From contig JAJPHN010000044.1 in assembly GCA_021325235.1 (NCBI GenBank), positions 124,001-188,000 on the forward strand: 64,000 bases of DNA, written 5' to 3'. Under the pieces are notes generated by a model that did not search any database, was not told the DNA's origin, and saw nothing but the letters and a program-made list of their open reading frames with translations. The position numbers and the translations under genes were made by a program. Positions 53,601 to 61,620 of this stretch are shown piece after piece; the stretch's first letter is position 1; every line of letters starts with the position of its first letter. Source of the stretch: Terriglobia bacterium (lineage in GTDB: Bacteria; Acidobacteriota; Terriglobia; Bryobacterales; Bryobacteraceae).

Positions 53601-54569
53601 GATGCCGAGCTCTCTACACTGACACGCTGGTATCTCGGCGGCGGGAATGTCGATGTCGGAATCCCCGCCGCTCCGAGTTTCACTCTCACTGCGCCTGGGG
53701 CCGGTCTCCTGCAGCTCTCGCAGGTAGATTTCTCTGATCTCTCCAACGCGTCCTCGATTACGAGTGGAACACTTCAGGTCTACTCCTGGAATGAACTGCA
53801 GACGCCCACCTCTTACTCGCTTGCAGCCGCGCTCGATTCCTCCCTCAGTACCGTGCAAATCAGCGGCCCGGCGTCAAATTTCACGGTCGGTACACTCCTG
53901 CAGGTGGGATCCGAGATCATGGCTGTGATTTCGTCCACGGGTGCGAATACGTATCAAGTGTCTCGAGCCGCCATCGGATGCGGAGCGACTCCACATGCCG
54001 GTGGCGATGCCGTGATGCCTCTACAGTCCACCACCATCGTCGTTCCGTTCGCGCCGGGTTTCTTTGAGAATCGCGCGTCTCAGAACTTCCTCCATCCTTT
54101 CAGCCTTCCGGATGCGCGCGTGGCAGCGGCTCAGCTCTACATGACAAACTCGTTCGGCGACGGACTGTCAACCGAAGTCTGCTACTTGTCTGGCGGCCAA
54201 TCCGGTTTGCGCACTCTCTCGGGCGGACAATTCACTCTTCAGGTGAGCGGGTTCCTTGCGACCCAGCAGAGTGCCGCTCCCCCGGTCGCCATCGGGGCTA
54301 CCCATGCGGTTCGCGATATCAGGGCTTCCGTCCTGCAACCAGCCAGCGGGTACACGACGAGCATCGATGTCGTTCAGAACGGCACGATATATTGCAGTCT
54401 CGAGATCGACTCCGGCAACAACAATGCAAACGCGATTGTAGATGGAACCTGGCTTCCCCCCCTCCAGGAAGGTGCGTCTGTCACGATAAACGTAACATTG
54501 ACTCCGGTGTCGGGATTCAGCGGCTCTTTACTACCAGGGCGCGACCTCACCGTGACGGTTCGTCTATGA
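50622..54569 (+). CDS. large tail hub / host-specificity protein
   Basis: This 1315-residue protein closes the cassette. Residues 1-245 match the DUF2163 / Phage_BR0599 type of tail-hub protein: 'TPLLFFECVLPSGDTEYWC', 'DGLSHLSITLANADS', 'CPWNFPTTLAQR', 'RCGYSADVPGGVGN' and 'CDKTRANCIQRGMF' with spaced cysteines, then 'RRFGAFEFVP'. The middle (about 250-700) is a phage-tail-hub-like beta-rich part ('ISSQSMALGIANFSQATRVLL', 'GFKIRPGDIIAVTYLKEGFE'). An Fn3-like domain lies at about 760-858, and the rest is beta-rich and probably exposed. The frame is intact over nearly 4 kb. The symporter gene starts 36 bases downstream, with no terminator between. Confidence 0.82.
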   Translation: MALINQIKELRQADTPLLFFECVLPSGDTEYWCTHSMTFNGNAYSARVLKHNLFDLQLSSDDAMDGLSHLSITLANADSALSELNSAIGFKGSQLTVYFAFANLSTGAITTESTVLFRGVAGDPDSITETECAITFSNKLSLQRVPVPDTRIQRTCPWNFPTTLAQRTEAKDGGALGRFSRFYRCGYSADVPGGVGNLNAGQPFTSCDKTRANCIQRGMFDHDAAVHVTRRFGAFEFVPSAINVRTAGQKTSHVSPILSNSAKFNDPVPLVYGTGWLKAPLIFARNDGNLTHMEVLLGGGAIQNVLKVVVNDVEIPLAVPGQDMTVTGWYSLVTPGTRQGNFNLDFTDALGNPLGDPYGSLAVLSAVVPNRICSGRSLPDVEVLLQGIAVDVYNLDGSFQQTAFSNNPAWVILDILQRCGWSVSDLDIASFANAAQFCQELISTTDLNGNSIQVPRYECNLILTKLQSAATVVRGIRIASSLMLRYGVSGLLQLLPETTISRQQPALPDGSNSTAPLNGGWPVYEFSDGSAPFSGIMRNADGSSSVRLTSRTIAETSNRLSVEFQDEANEYQQDSLSLVNADDSALIGYEISSQSMALGIANFSQATRVLLRQLDKSTAGNLFIEFATSFRGFKIRPGDIIAVTYLKEGFERTPFRVVRLSPSMNYQTVQIVAQIHNDDWYSDNTSVLMNAGRQPASLIQTPRPLIGLIAHDDSKGNFEYFDFGIAEEIQSSTDGSATDIFTVSFSQPRNPSTAIPNLPLVSLSPQIATAGGSLAGGSNLYYAVSAVDANGNEGPLSYTIPVPVPNTTNTNAVTITGLSFPQAASQFHVYRGSTPQQLYRITAVPQAIAAQYTDTGSGPTPFGPPDASFDHANFYYRQEFAGPFTADTSSQSTIGWSNMGATPLVYSGMVVRIIEGTGRNQERLIASNTATTLTVTPAWSVVPDATSEFVIVDGSWKFAAVTSTSPARFEIPYQKGTAIQILGRSANVNNQEADAELSTLTRWYLGGGNVDVGIPAAPSFTLTAPGAGLLQLSQVDFSDLSNASSITSGTLQVYSWNELQTPTSYSLAAALDSSLSTVQISGPASNFTVGTLLQVGSEIMAVISSTGANTYQVSRAAIGCGATPHAGGDAVMPLQSTTIVVPFAPGFFENRASQNFLHPFSLPDARVAAAQLYMTNSFGDGLSTEVCYLSGGQSGLRTLSGGQFTLQVSGFLATQQSAAPPVAIGATHAVRDIRASVLQPASGYTTSIDVVQNGTIYCSLEIDSGNNNANAIVDGTWLPPLQEGASVTINVTLTPVSGFSGSLLPGRDLTVTVRL

Positions 54570-54605
54570 TTTATTCGACTTACTCCCGCTAACATAGTCG
54601 GTCGA

Positions 54606-56045
54606 ATGGTCTACGCCGTAGCGGTCGCGATTGTCATTCTGGCTCTCTGCAGCATAACCGTGTACAAAGCGGTTGGTGTCAAGAGCAAAAGCGACTTTTT
54701 GGTTGCGGGCCGCAGTCTCAGCTGGCCGGTGCTGGTTTTTACGCTTCTGTCTTCCTGGATCGGTGCGGGAAGTCTGCTGGCCGGCGCGGAAAATGCCTAT
54801 CGTCATGGTTTCGTGGCGCTCTGGCAGCCTCTGGGCGGCTGGGTGGGCCTGGTCCTCATCGCGATGATCGCCGGACGCGCCCGCCACTTCGCTCAGTACA
54901 CGATTCCGGATCTGCTCGAAGTTCGCTACAACGCCGCTACTCGCGTATTGGGTTCGATTGCGATCGTTATCTCCTGCACCATCATCACCAGCTATCAATT
55001 CATCGGCGGCGGCGACATACTGCACCTGATATTCCCTCAAATCCCGCGCACAACGGGGCTCTATATCATTGCCGCTTTCGTGGTCTTCTTCACGGCGTCA
55101 GCCGGGATGGCGTCCATCGCCTATCTAGACCTGCTGATTGGGTCGTTGGTCACGCTGACTGCGATCATCGCGGTACCGGTGTTGCTCAGCCGCGCAGGCG
55201 GATGGTCGCGCGTGTACCATTCGCTGCCGGCTACTCATTTCCAGGTCCTTGGCGATTACTCCATATGGGGTGCAATCGGCCTGGCCCTGCCGACCATGCT
55301 GCTGCTGATTGGAAATCAGGGCATGTATCAGAAATTTTTCTCTGCCCGAAGTGAAAGTGACGCTCGCAAATCGGTAATCGGCTGGATTGTCGGAACCGTG
55401 GTGCTTGAAACACTGCTCGTATCCCTTGCCGTTATCGCGAGCACCATGCTACACACGGATCGGCCGCGCGAGATCATCCCGCTCACTGCCCGCCAGGCTC
55501 TTCCATCTCTGCTCGGAGCCATTCTCCTCGGTGGCGTTTTCGCAAAAGTGATCTCGACCGCCAACAATTATCTTTTCTCGCCTGCGACCAATCTGATTCA
55601 CGACGTTTACGAACGCTTCATCAATCGCAAGTCTTCCGAGCGGCAAACGCTTATCGTCTCGCGGCTGATCGTGGTCGTCCTCGGATTATTCGCGGTTTTG
55701 CAGGCCACCCAGTTCGAATCGATTTTGAAGGCCTCCTTGTACGCTTACACGGTCTACGGTGCTGCGGTCACGCCCGCCGTTATGGCCGTGTTCTTCTGGC
55801 CGCGCGCGACCAAGCAGGGTGCCATTGTTTCTATCCTCCTGGGCACAGTCGTCACGATCGGGTGGGAACTGACTCAGCAGTACGGCCCTGTGAATGCCCG
55901 CGCGGTTCTCGGCCCGATCGATGCCGTTTACCCCGCCCTGTTCTGTTCCGTTCTCAGCCTCATCGTGGTCAGCCTGCGGACGCAGGAAAGTAAAATCGGG
56001 TCTGATGAGTATCGAGCAGATTCAAGCCGCATTGCGCCGGGATAA
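54606..56045 (+). CDS. sodium:solute symporter (SSS family)
   Basis: This 479-residue secondary transporter of the SSS family (proline/pantothenate/sugar type, LeuT fold) has about 13 membrane helices. Typical segments are 'VAGRSLSWPVLVFTLLSSWIG', 'AGSLLAGAENAYRHGFVALW', 'HFAQYTIPDLLEVRYN' and 'GGVFAKVISTANNYLFSPAT', the last with the Ser/Thr positions of the sodium site. The substrate is not certain. The next gene is an Xaa-Pro peptidase that overlaps its last 41 bases, which hints at proline or peptide uptake (inference). Confidence 0.92.
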   Translation: MVYAVAVAIVILALCSITVYKAVGVKSKSDFLVAGRSLSWPVLVFTLLSSWIGAGSLLAGAENAYRHGFVALWQPLGGWVGLVLIAMIAGRARHFAQYTIPDLLEVRYNAATRVLGSIAIVISCTIITSYQFIGGGDILHLIFPQIPRTTGLYIIAAFVVFFTASAGMASIAYLDLLIGSLVTLTAIIAVPVLLSRAGGWSRVYHSLPATHFQVLGDYSIWGAIGLALPTMLLLIGNQGMYQKFFSARSESDARKSVIGWIVGTVVLETLLVSLAVIASTMLHTDRPREIIPLTARQALPSLLGAILLGGVFAKVISTANNYLFSPATNLIHDVYERFINRKSSERQTLIVSRLIVVVLGLFAVLQATQFESILKASLYAYTVYGAAVTPAVMAVFFWPRATKQGAIVSILLGTVVTIGWELTQQYGPVNARAVLGPIDAVYPALFCSVLSLIVVSLRTQESKIGSDEYRADSSRIAPG

Positions 56046-57174
56046 AATCGACGGCTGGCTGTTTTTCGACCATCACCGTCGCGACCCGCTCGCCTACAGC
56101 ATCCTCGATCTCCCCGCGCACGTGAACGCCACCCGGCGCTGGTACTATTTCATTCCGGCAAACGGCACGCCCAGGAAGCTCGTTCATCGCATCGAAAGCG
56201 GCGCCCTCGATTCGCTGCCCGGAGAAAAAACAAGCTACGCCAGCTGGCCCGACCAACAATCGAAGCTGGCCGAGATGCTGAGCGCTTCCGCACGCATCGC
56301 GATGCAGTACTCGCCTCGTTGTGCGATCCCGTACGTCTCGCTGGTGGATGCGGGCACGGTCGATCTGGTACGTTCCTTCGGAGTTGAGGTCGTCAGTTCC
56401 GCCGATCTGGTGCAGGCCTTCGAAGCGCGCTGGACGGATGCTCAGTACCAGCAGCATCTGGCCGCTGGCAAACTCGTCGATCAGGTCCGCCGGGAAGCAT
56501 TTTCCTGGATCGGCGAAAAGCTTCAATCGTCCGTTCCTGTCAGCGAATTCGATGTTCAACAGTTCGTTCGGAATCGCTTTACGGAGGAAAAGCTGGTGAC
56601 GGATCACGGCCCGATCGTAGCCGTCAACCAAAACATCTCAGATCCCCATTACGAGCCGAGCGCCGAACGCAACTCGCCGATTCGCGCGGGCGATCTCGTA
56701 TTGATTGACCTCTGGGCGAAGCTCGATCAACCGCACGCCGTCTATTACGATGTCACCTGGACGGGCTTCTGTGGCACGATCGTCCCGGACCGCATTCGTA
56801 ACGTATTTGAAATCGTGCGCGATGCCCGCAAAGCTGGCTCCGATTTCGTCATCTCGAAGGTCGCGAAGAGAGAGCAGATCGCCGGTTTCGAAGTGGACGA
56901 CCAGACTCGCAATTACATCAGCAAACACGGTTTCGGCGAGCAGTTCTTCCACCGCACGGGCCACAGCATCGGCACCGAAGTGCACGGTACGGGCGCAAAT
57001 ATGGACAATCTCGAATCGCACGATGAGCGCCAGATCCTCTCGCGGACGTGCTTCTCGGTTGAGCCCGGCATCTACCTTCCCGATTTTGGTATTCGCTCGG
57101 AGGTCAACGTCTACGTCGGCGAGGGTTTCGCCACCGTTACAGGCGAGCAGCAGCAGGAACTGGTGCGCATCTAA
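56005..57174 (+). CDS. M24 family Xaa-Pro peptidase
   Basis: This 389-residue metallopeptidase is of the pita-bread fold (Xaa-Pro aminopeptidase/dipeptidase). An N-terminal creatinase-like domain ('IEQIQAALRRDKIDGWLFFD') precedes the catalytic part. Metal ligands are visible as Asp in 'VLIDLWAKL', Asp in 'YYDVTWTGF', His in 'HRTGHSIG', Glu in 'FSVEPGIYLP' and Glu in 'IRSEVNVYV'. I chose the ATG at 56005, inside the 3' end of the symporter gene. The open frame upstream lies in the symporter coding region and is not used. There is no signal peptide, so it acts in the cytoplasm. Confidence 0.93.
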   Translation: MSIEQIQAALRRDKIDGWLFFDHHRRDPLAYSILDLPAHVNATRRWYYFIPANGTPRKLVHRIESGALDSLPGEKTSYASWPDQQSKLAEMLSASARIAMQYSPRCAIPYVSLVDAGTVDLVRSFGVEVVSSADLVQAFEARWTDAQYQQHLAAGKLVDQVRREAFSWIGEKLQSSVPVSEFDVQQFVRNRFTEEKLVTDHGPIVAVNQNISDPHYEPSAERNSPIRAGDLVLIDLWAKLDQPHAVYYDVTWTGFCGTIVPDRIRNVFEIVRDARKAGSDFVISKVAKREQIAGFEVDDQTRNYISKHGFGEQFFHRTGHSIGTEVHGTGANMDNLESHDERQILSRTCFSVEPGIYLPDFGIRSEVNVYVGEGFATVTGEQQQELVRI

Positions 57175-57203
57175 ATGCCTTCTGCTTCTATTCCATAGCT
57201 TCG

Positions 57204-57218
57204 ATCAAAACTTTTGAT
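57204..57218. promoter_or_regulatory. 15-bp palindrome upstream of the GAF-ANTAR gene
   Basis: ATCAAAA (57204-57210), C, TTTTGAT (57212-57218) is a perfect 7-bp inverted repeat around a single base, AT-rich in a GC-rich gap. It lies 35 bases before the ATG used for the GAF-ANTAR gene and looks like a dimeric regulator site. The T run on its right side is too short for a convincing terminator of the upstream peptidase gene. Confidence 0.4.
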
Positions 57219-57253
57219 TGGATAAGCACCACGGCCGCGTTCTACCTTTGAGT

Positions 57254-58006
57254 ATGGCGACCGCTAGTTATTTGGAGGGCTCTCCCACCTTGGTTGGGCT
57301 TTTGCACCGAATCAGCAACATTGTGAGTTCGGACCTGTCTCTGGATGAGATGCTGGGAGAAGTTGTCGGATTGACGGTACAGGTCACCGACTGCGATGCC
57401 TGTCTTGTCTACCTGATCGAGCGCGAAACGAACGAGATCGTTCTGCGCGCTTCGCAAGTTCCGCACCAGACCGATTTGGGAAACATCCGCCTCAAAGTCG
57501 GCGAGGGTGTTACGGGATGGGTGGTGGAGCATCACTCGGTCGTGGCGCTCTCTTCCAACGCCGCCGCAGATCCGCGCTTCAAACGTTTCCAGGCTCTGGT
57601 TGAAGACACCTACGAAGCGTTTCTGTCCGTCCCACTGGTTTCGGGCGGGGAAGTGATCGGCGTTATCAACGTTCACCATCGCGAACCGCATTCGCATACG
57701 CCGGACGAAATCGCCCTGCTGACCTTCGTCGGGGAACAGATGGGCGGCGCGATTACCAAATCATTTCTGGCCGAGGAAAATGTTCGCCTGCAGGAAGAGA
57801 CCGCGGAAATGCGCCGGCAGCTCGAAACGCGCAAGATCGTGGAGCGCGCCAAGGGCATTCTGCAGCACCGCCACAGCCTTACGGAAGAGGAAGCGTATCT
57901 GCGCCTGCGAAATGAGAGCCGCCGTCTGCGCCGTCCGATGCGCGAGCTGGCCGAAGCCATCATCCTCTCCGAAGACCTGAGCCGTAAAAGCGAGAACGTT
58001 CAATAA
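57254..58006 (+). CDS. GAF-ANTAR domain regulator
   Basis: This protein of about 250 residues has an N-terminal GAF domain (about residues 12-165: 'LVGLLHRISNIVSSDLSLDEM', 'CLVYLIERETNEIVLRASQV', 'VGEGVTGWVVEHH', 'FLSVPLVSGGEVIGVINVHH'). A linker helix and a C-terminal ANTAR domain follow ('IVERAKGILQHRHSLTEEEA', 'RPMRELAEAIILSEDL'). ANTAR domains bind paired hairpins in RNA leaders and prevent termination, so this is probably a ligand-responsive antiterminator. Its RNA target was not found in the window. The start is ATG 57254 or TTG 57218; neither has a clear Shine-Dalgarno. Confidence 0.9.
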   Translation: MATASYLEGSPTLVGLLHRISNIVSSDLSLDEMLGEVVGLTVQVTDCDACLVYLIERETNEIVLRASQVPHQTDLGNIRLKVGEGVTGWVVEHHSVVALSSNAAADPRFKRFQALVEDTYEAFLSVPLVSGGEVIGVINVHHREPHSHTPDEIALLTFVGEQMGGAITKSFLAEENVRLQEETAEMRRQLETRKIVERAKGILQHRHSLTEEEAYLRLRNESRRLRRPMRELAEAIILSEDLSRKSENVQ

Positions 58007-58028
58007 CCCGTAGCCGCTAACATCGTAG

Positions 58029-59018
58029 TTGCGGCCCGATTTTGAGCCACTCGTTCGCAATCCGCATCTGCTGACCATCGCGGGAAACTTCTGGCCGCGC
58101 AAAATCGATGCGCGCCGGTTTCCCGCGCTGCGCAAAGAATACCGGGTCGACGCGAAGAACACCATTGTTGCATTCGAGCATCAGCCCGCAGCTGCCGCCC
58201 GCGCGCAGATCATCCTCTTGCACGGACTGGAAGGATCTGCTGACGCGGGTTACCTCGCCAGCTTTTCGCAATCGGCCCTGGAGCGCGGCTTTGGTGTCCA
58301 CCGGCTGAACATGCGCACGTGCGGCGGAACGGAAAACGCCTGTGAGACGATGTATCACTCCGGGCTGACTTCCGATCCGCAATTTGTGGCGCGCGAAATC
58401 GCTGCGCGCTGCGGTTGTCCTCTGTTCCTGGTCGGCTTTTCGCTCGGCGGCAATGTAGCTTTGAAGCTGGCCGGCGAACTGGGTGAATCCAGACTGTTCC
58501 AAGGCGTCATCGCAGTCTCGACCCCAATTGACCTGGCGCGCTGCGTGCGCGAAATCGACCGCCCGGCGAATTTCCTCTATGCCCGCCGCTTCCTGGATCG
58601 CCTGCGCAGCCGCGTGCGCCGCAAGAGCCGCATTTCGCCCGAACTGTACAGCCCCAATGGTCTCGACCAGGTGAAGAGCATCTGGGAATTTGACGATCGT
58701 TTCACGGCTCCGCTCTTCGGCTTCGGTACTGCGGCGAATTATTACGCAACACAGTCGGCCCAGAACTTTCTCGATGCGATTCGGATTCCCACGCTCGTCA
58801 TCACAGCTCAGGACGATCCGCTGGTGCCGTTCGAGATTTACCAGCGGGAGGTATTCCGCACGAATCCGGCTCTGACTCTGATCGCGTCCGAGCACGGCGG
58901 CCACCTCGGCTTTCTTTCGCGCAAACGGCCTCGCTTTTGGCTCGACGAATTCGCCCTTAACTGGATTGAAACGACACTTGCCGGAGATGCTTCTTTAGAG
59001 AAGCGGAGAGTAAGCTGA
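58029..59018 (+). CDS. alpha/beta hydrolase, YheT type
   Basis: This 329-residue hydrolase is of the YheT/ABHD1-3 family. The opening 'FEPLVRNPHLLTIAGNFWPR' is characteristic. The catalytic triad is visible as Ser in 'GFSLGGNVALKL', Asp in 'AQDDPLVPF' and His in 'SEHGGHLGFL', and the oxyanion segment is 'LLHGLEGSADAGY'. Substrates of bacterial members are unknown; esterase activity is likely. It starts with TTG at 58029, 22 bases after the GAF-ANTAR stop, and is followed 12 bases later by the kinase-like gene, so a common transcript is likely. Confidence 0.93.
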   Translation: MRPDFEPLVRNPHLLTIAGNFWPRKIDARRFPALRKEYRVDAKNTIVAFEHQPAAAARAQIILLHGLEGSADAGYLASFSQSALERGFGVHRLNMRTCGGTENACETMYHSGLTSDPQFVAREIAARCGCPLFLVGFSLGGNVALKLAGELGESRLFQGVIAVSTPIDLARCVREIDRPANFLYARRFLDRLRSRVRRKSRISPELYSPNGLDQVKSIWEFDDRFTAPLFGFGTAANYYATQSAQNFLDAIRIPTLVITAQDDPLVPFEIYQREVFRTNPALTLIASEHGGHLGFLSRKRPRFWLDEFALNWIETTLAGDASLEKRRVS

Positions 59019-59030
59019 AAGCTTACGGGG

Positions 59031-60653
59031 ATGAACGTAACAGAAATCTCACCGGATTGGCAGACTCTCCAGGGCACCACCCTGGAAGGCGGCTACGAGC
59101 TGAAAGATATCATCGAGGCGGCCGAAAACCGGGCTGTCCTGCGGGTGCGTGTGCTCGGCGACTATTCGCTCAAAGCCAGCGCTATCTTTTATGTTCTGGA
59201 CGACGCCGCGGCCGACGAGCAGATTGGAATCTGGCAGTCGATCCGCTATTTCGAGAGCAAGAGCGCCGTCAGCATTCCGCTCGGAAGCGGCAAACTGAAA
59301 CTCAATAACGCGACCGTCGCTTACGTGGTTTATCAAAATGCCGACGAAACGCTGGCGGATGCTCTGGAAGCGCAGCCGCTGAGTTCCGAGCAGGCCATCG
59401 ATGCGACCCGCGCACTGGCTCGTGGCTTAAGCGAGTTACACGCCAACGGCTATGTACATGGCGGGCTGGCACCCGAGGAAGTGCGTGCAGTGGGCGATCG
59501 CGTCGAGATCTCGACCGAATCCATCCGCCACGTAAACACCGCGCCACGCATCGAGCACAATCCGGCAAAATATCGCGCGCCGGAAAGCGAAACGCAGAAT
59601 CTCACTATTGCCTCCGACATCTGGTGTCTGGGCGCAACGATCTTCGAAGCGCTTACCAAAACGGCTTACCAACCGGTGCTGCGCGAGAAGGCTGCTGAAT
59701 TGCGCCATCCGTTTGGAACGCTGCTAGAGGGCTGCCTCGAACCGGATCCAGACAAGCGCCTCCAGTTGAGCGACTTTGAGCCAATCCTTCGCTCCAAGGC
59801 ACCGCCGCCGAAGCCCAAACCAGTACCGGCGGTGACTGCAGAAGCTCCCAAGGCCGCTGCGGCAGGCGCGACAAACGGAACGAGCGGCACGGTTGTGGCG
59901 CCCGAACCGTCTCCATCGAGCGAAGCTTTGACCGGCAAACCGGAGATCGGAGCCGCGAGCACGACGACTCCCCAGTTAGCTCCTCGAGCCGCCGACGCAA
60001 AGACTAGCACCACCGCGGAAATCAAGCCTCCCGTACAGAGCAGAGTGGATCGCCCACCGAAGCCCTCGCACGAGCCGCCTAAGTTCGAAGCGAACAATCG
60101 CCGGCCATTACGCCAGACCGCGATTTCGGATGAACCGGCGACCGGCTTCTCCGCCCGGCGCGGCTGGTTGTATGCCGTAGCGGCTTTCATCGCAATCTTT
60201 GCCATCCTGTGGTTCGTTCATGCGCGAAGCAATCAGAATACCGTCGCGCGAAACAACACGGCCGCAAGCGACAAGTCGGCAGTGCCGAAGCCTGCGCCTG
60301 CCTGGCCGACGCAAACTTTGAGTCCCGATGCGAAGACTCCTGCGCCCGCGAGCGAACCGCCCCAGCCGGCTCCCAAGACGGTGCACTCCGCCGCTCCTGA
60401 AACTGGCGGCCGAACGATCTGGCGAGTGGTTTTGTACACCTACCGGCGCGAAGCGGATGCTCAAAAGCGAGCGAATGAGATCGCTGCCAAACGGCCCGAC
60501 CTGCACGCCGAGGTTTTCGCTCCCGCCAACTCAGGTCCGTATCTGGTGGTAGCGGGGGATGGCACGACGCGCGACGAAGCGGCACGTATCCGGTCGCGTG
60601 CCATTCGCGAAGGCATGCCGCACGATTCCTACATCCAGAACTATAGCCACTGA
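59031..60653 (+). CDS. degenerate kinase-like protein with TM segment and SPOR domain
   Basis: This 540-residue protein has three parts. Residues 15-260 resemble a serine/threonine kinase fold ('ELKDIIEAAENRAVLRVRV', 'GLSELHANGYVHGGLAPEEV', 'PAKYRAPESE', 'ASDIWCLGATIFEALT'). The catalytic HRD loop reads HGG, the DFG motif is not recognisable, and no glycine-rich loop is seen, so it is probably a pseudokinase. Residues 265-375 are a Pro/Ala-rich linker. A membrane segment follows (378-398, 'LYAVAAFIAIFAILWFV'), then a second linker and a SPOR domain (about 462-540, 'WRVVLYTYRREADAQKRANE'), which binds denuded peptidoglycan at division sites. Confidence 0.85.
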   Translation: MNVTEISPDWQTLQGTTLEGGYELKDIIEAAENRAVLRVRVLGDYSLKASAIFYVLDDAAADEQIGIWQSIRYFESKSAVSIPLGSGKLKLNNATVAYVVYQNADETLADALEAQPLSSEQAIDATRALARGLSELHANGYVHGGLAPEEVRAVGDRVEISTESIRHVNTAPRIEHNPAKYRAPESETQNLTIASDIWCLGATIFEALTKTAYQPVLREKAAELRHPFGTLLEGCLEPDPDKRLQLSDFEPILRSKAPPPKPKPVPAVTAEAPKAAAAGATNGTSGTVVAPEPSPSSEALTGKPEIGAASTTTPQLAPRAADAKTSTTAEIKPPVQSRVDRPPKPSHEPPKFEANNRRPLRQTAISDEPATGFSARRGWLYAVAAFIAIFAILWFVHARSNQNTVARNNTAASDKSAVPKPAPAWPTQTLSPDAKTPAPASEPPQPAPKTVHSAAPETGGRTIWRVVLYTYRREADAQKRANEIAAKRPDLHAEVFAPANSGPYLVVAGDGTTRDEAARIRSRAIREGMPHDSYIQNYSH

Positions 60654-60659
60654 TTCCGC

Positions 60660-61607
60660 GTGGATACGCTCGACTGGCTGCTTGGTTCTGATCCGGCCAT
60701 TCGCTGGCAGGCGATTCGCGATCTTACGGATGCCCCTGAGGCAGCTATTGAGCGGGAGCGCAGCCGTGTCTCGCAGGAAGGTCTCGGAGCCATCATTCTT
60801 CGTGAACAGAGATCCGATGGTTCGTGGCGGCGACAGGATGCTCCGGCCTGGCGCACGACGCTCTTCACGCTTCAGCTTCTGCGCGCTACAGGCATCGATC
60901 CCGCCGACTCAGCTGTTCTGGCGGCCATGCTGCGGCTCGAAACCGGCTTGCGCTGGAATGACCTCGACGGTTGCTGGGAGTTGCGGCCGCCCGAAACGGG
61001 CGGAAACACGTTTTTCGAAGGAGAAGAAGAACCCTGCATAAACGGAGGCGCTCTGGCCGTCGGCTCGTACTTCGGACGTCCAGTCGAGAGCCTTGCAGCG
61101 CGACTGCTCGCCGAACAACTCGAGGACGGCGGCTGGAACTGTGAAGCGCCGGCAAGTACCCGCTCCTCCTTTCACACCACAATATGCGTGCTGGAAGGGC
61201 TGCTCGAATATGAGCGGGCGGTCGGCTCCACGCCCGATGTCTCGAATGCCAGACGGCGCGGCGAAGAATACCTGCTCACGAGGGTTCTCCACCGCCGGAT
61301 CTCGACAGGTGAAATTGTGGATCGGGAATTTCTCGAATTCGCCTTTCCGCCGAGCTATCGCTACGACGTGCTGCGTGCGCTTGACTATTTCCGCCAGGCG
61401 CAATCGACTTTTGATTTGCGGCTTCGCGATGCGATCAGTTTGATGGAGAGCAAGCGCCAGCCGGATGGCCGATGGTTGCTCGACCGCGCCTACGACGAAG
61501 CATTAACTGCACCGGTGGGCGAGCGGGCTGGCGAACCGAGCCGCTGGAACACTCTGCGCGCGCTTCGTGTGCTGCGGTATTTCGGCCCAGACGCGCGTCC
61601 CGAGTAA
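60660..61607 (+). CDS. terpene-cyclase-fold (squalene/prenyltransferase-repeat) protein
   Basis: This 315-residue protein is built of alpha/alpha-barrel repeats of the squalene-hopene cyclase/prenyltransferase type: 'LREQRSDGSWRRQDAPAW', 'LLAEQLEDGGWNCE' and 'MESKRQPDGRWLLD', with QW-like ends. It is about half the size of a true triterpene cyclase and lacks a DXDD motif, so catalysis of cyclisation is unlikely. Short members of this fold in soil bacteria have no assigned role. The GTG start lies 6 bases after the preceding stop, so it is probably co-expressed with the SPOR protein. Confidence 0.82.
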   Translation: MDTLDWLLGSDPAIRWQAIRDLTDAPEAAIERERSRVSQEGLGAIILREQRSDGSWRRQDAPAWRTTLFTLQLLRATGIDPADSAVLAAMLRLETGLRWNDLDGCWELRPPETGGNTFFEGEEEPCINGGALAVGSYFGRPVESLAARLLAEQLEDGGWNCEAPASTRSSFHTTICVLEGLLEYERAVGSTPDVSNARRRGEEYLLTRVLHRRISTGEIVDREFLEFAFPPSYRYDVLRALDYFRQAQSTFDLRLRDAISLMESKRQPDGRWLLDRAYDEALTAPVGERAGEPSRWNTLRALRVLRYFGPDARPE

Positions 61608-61620
61608 ACGAAAAGACCCT

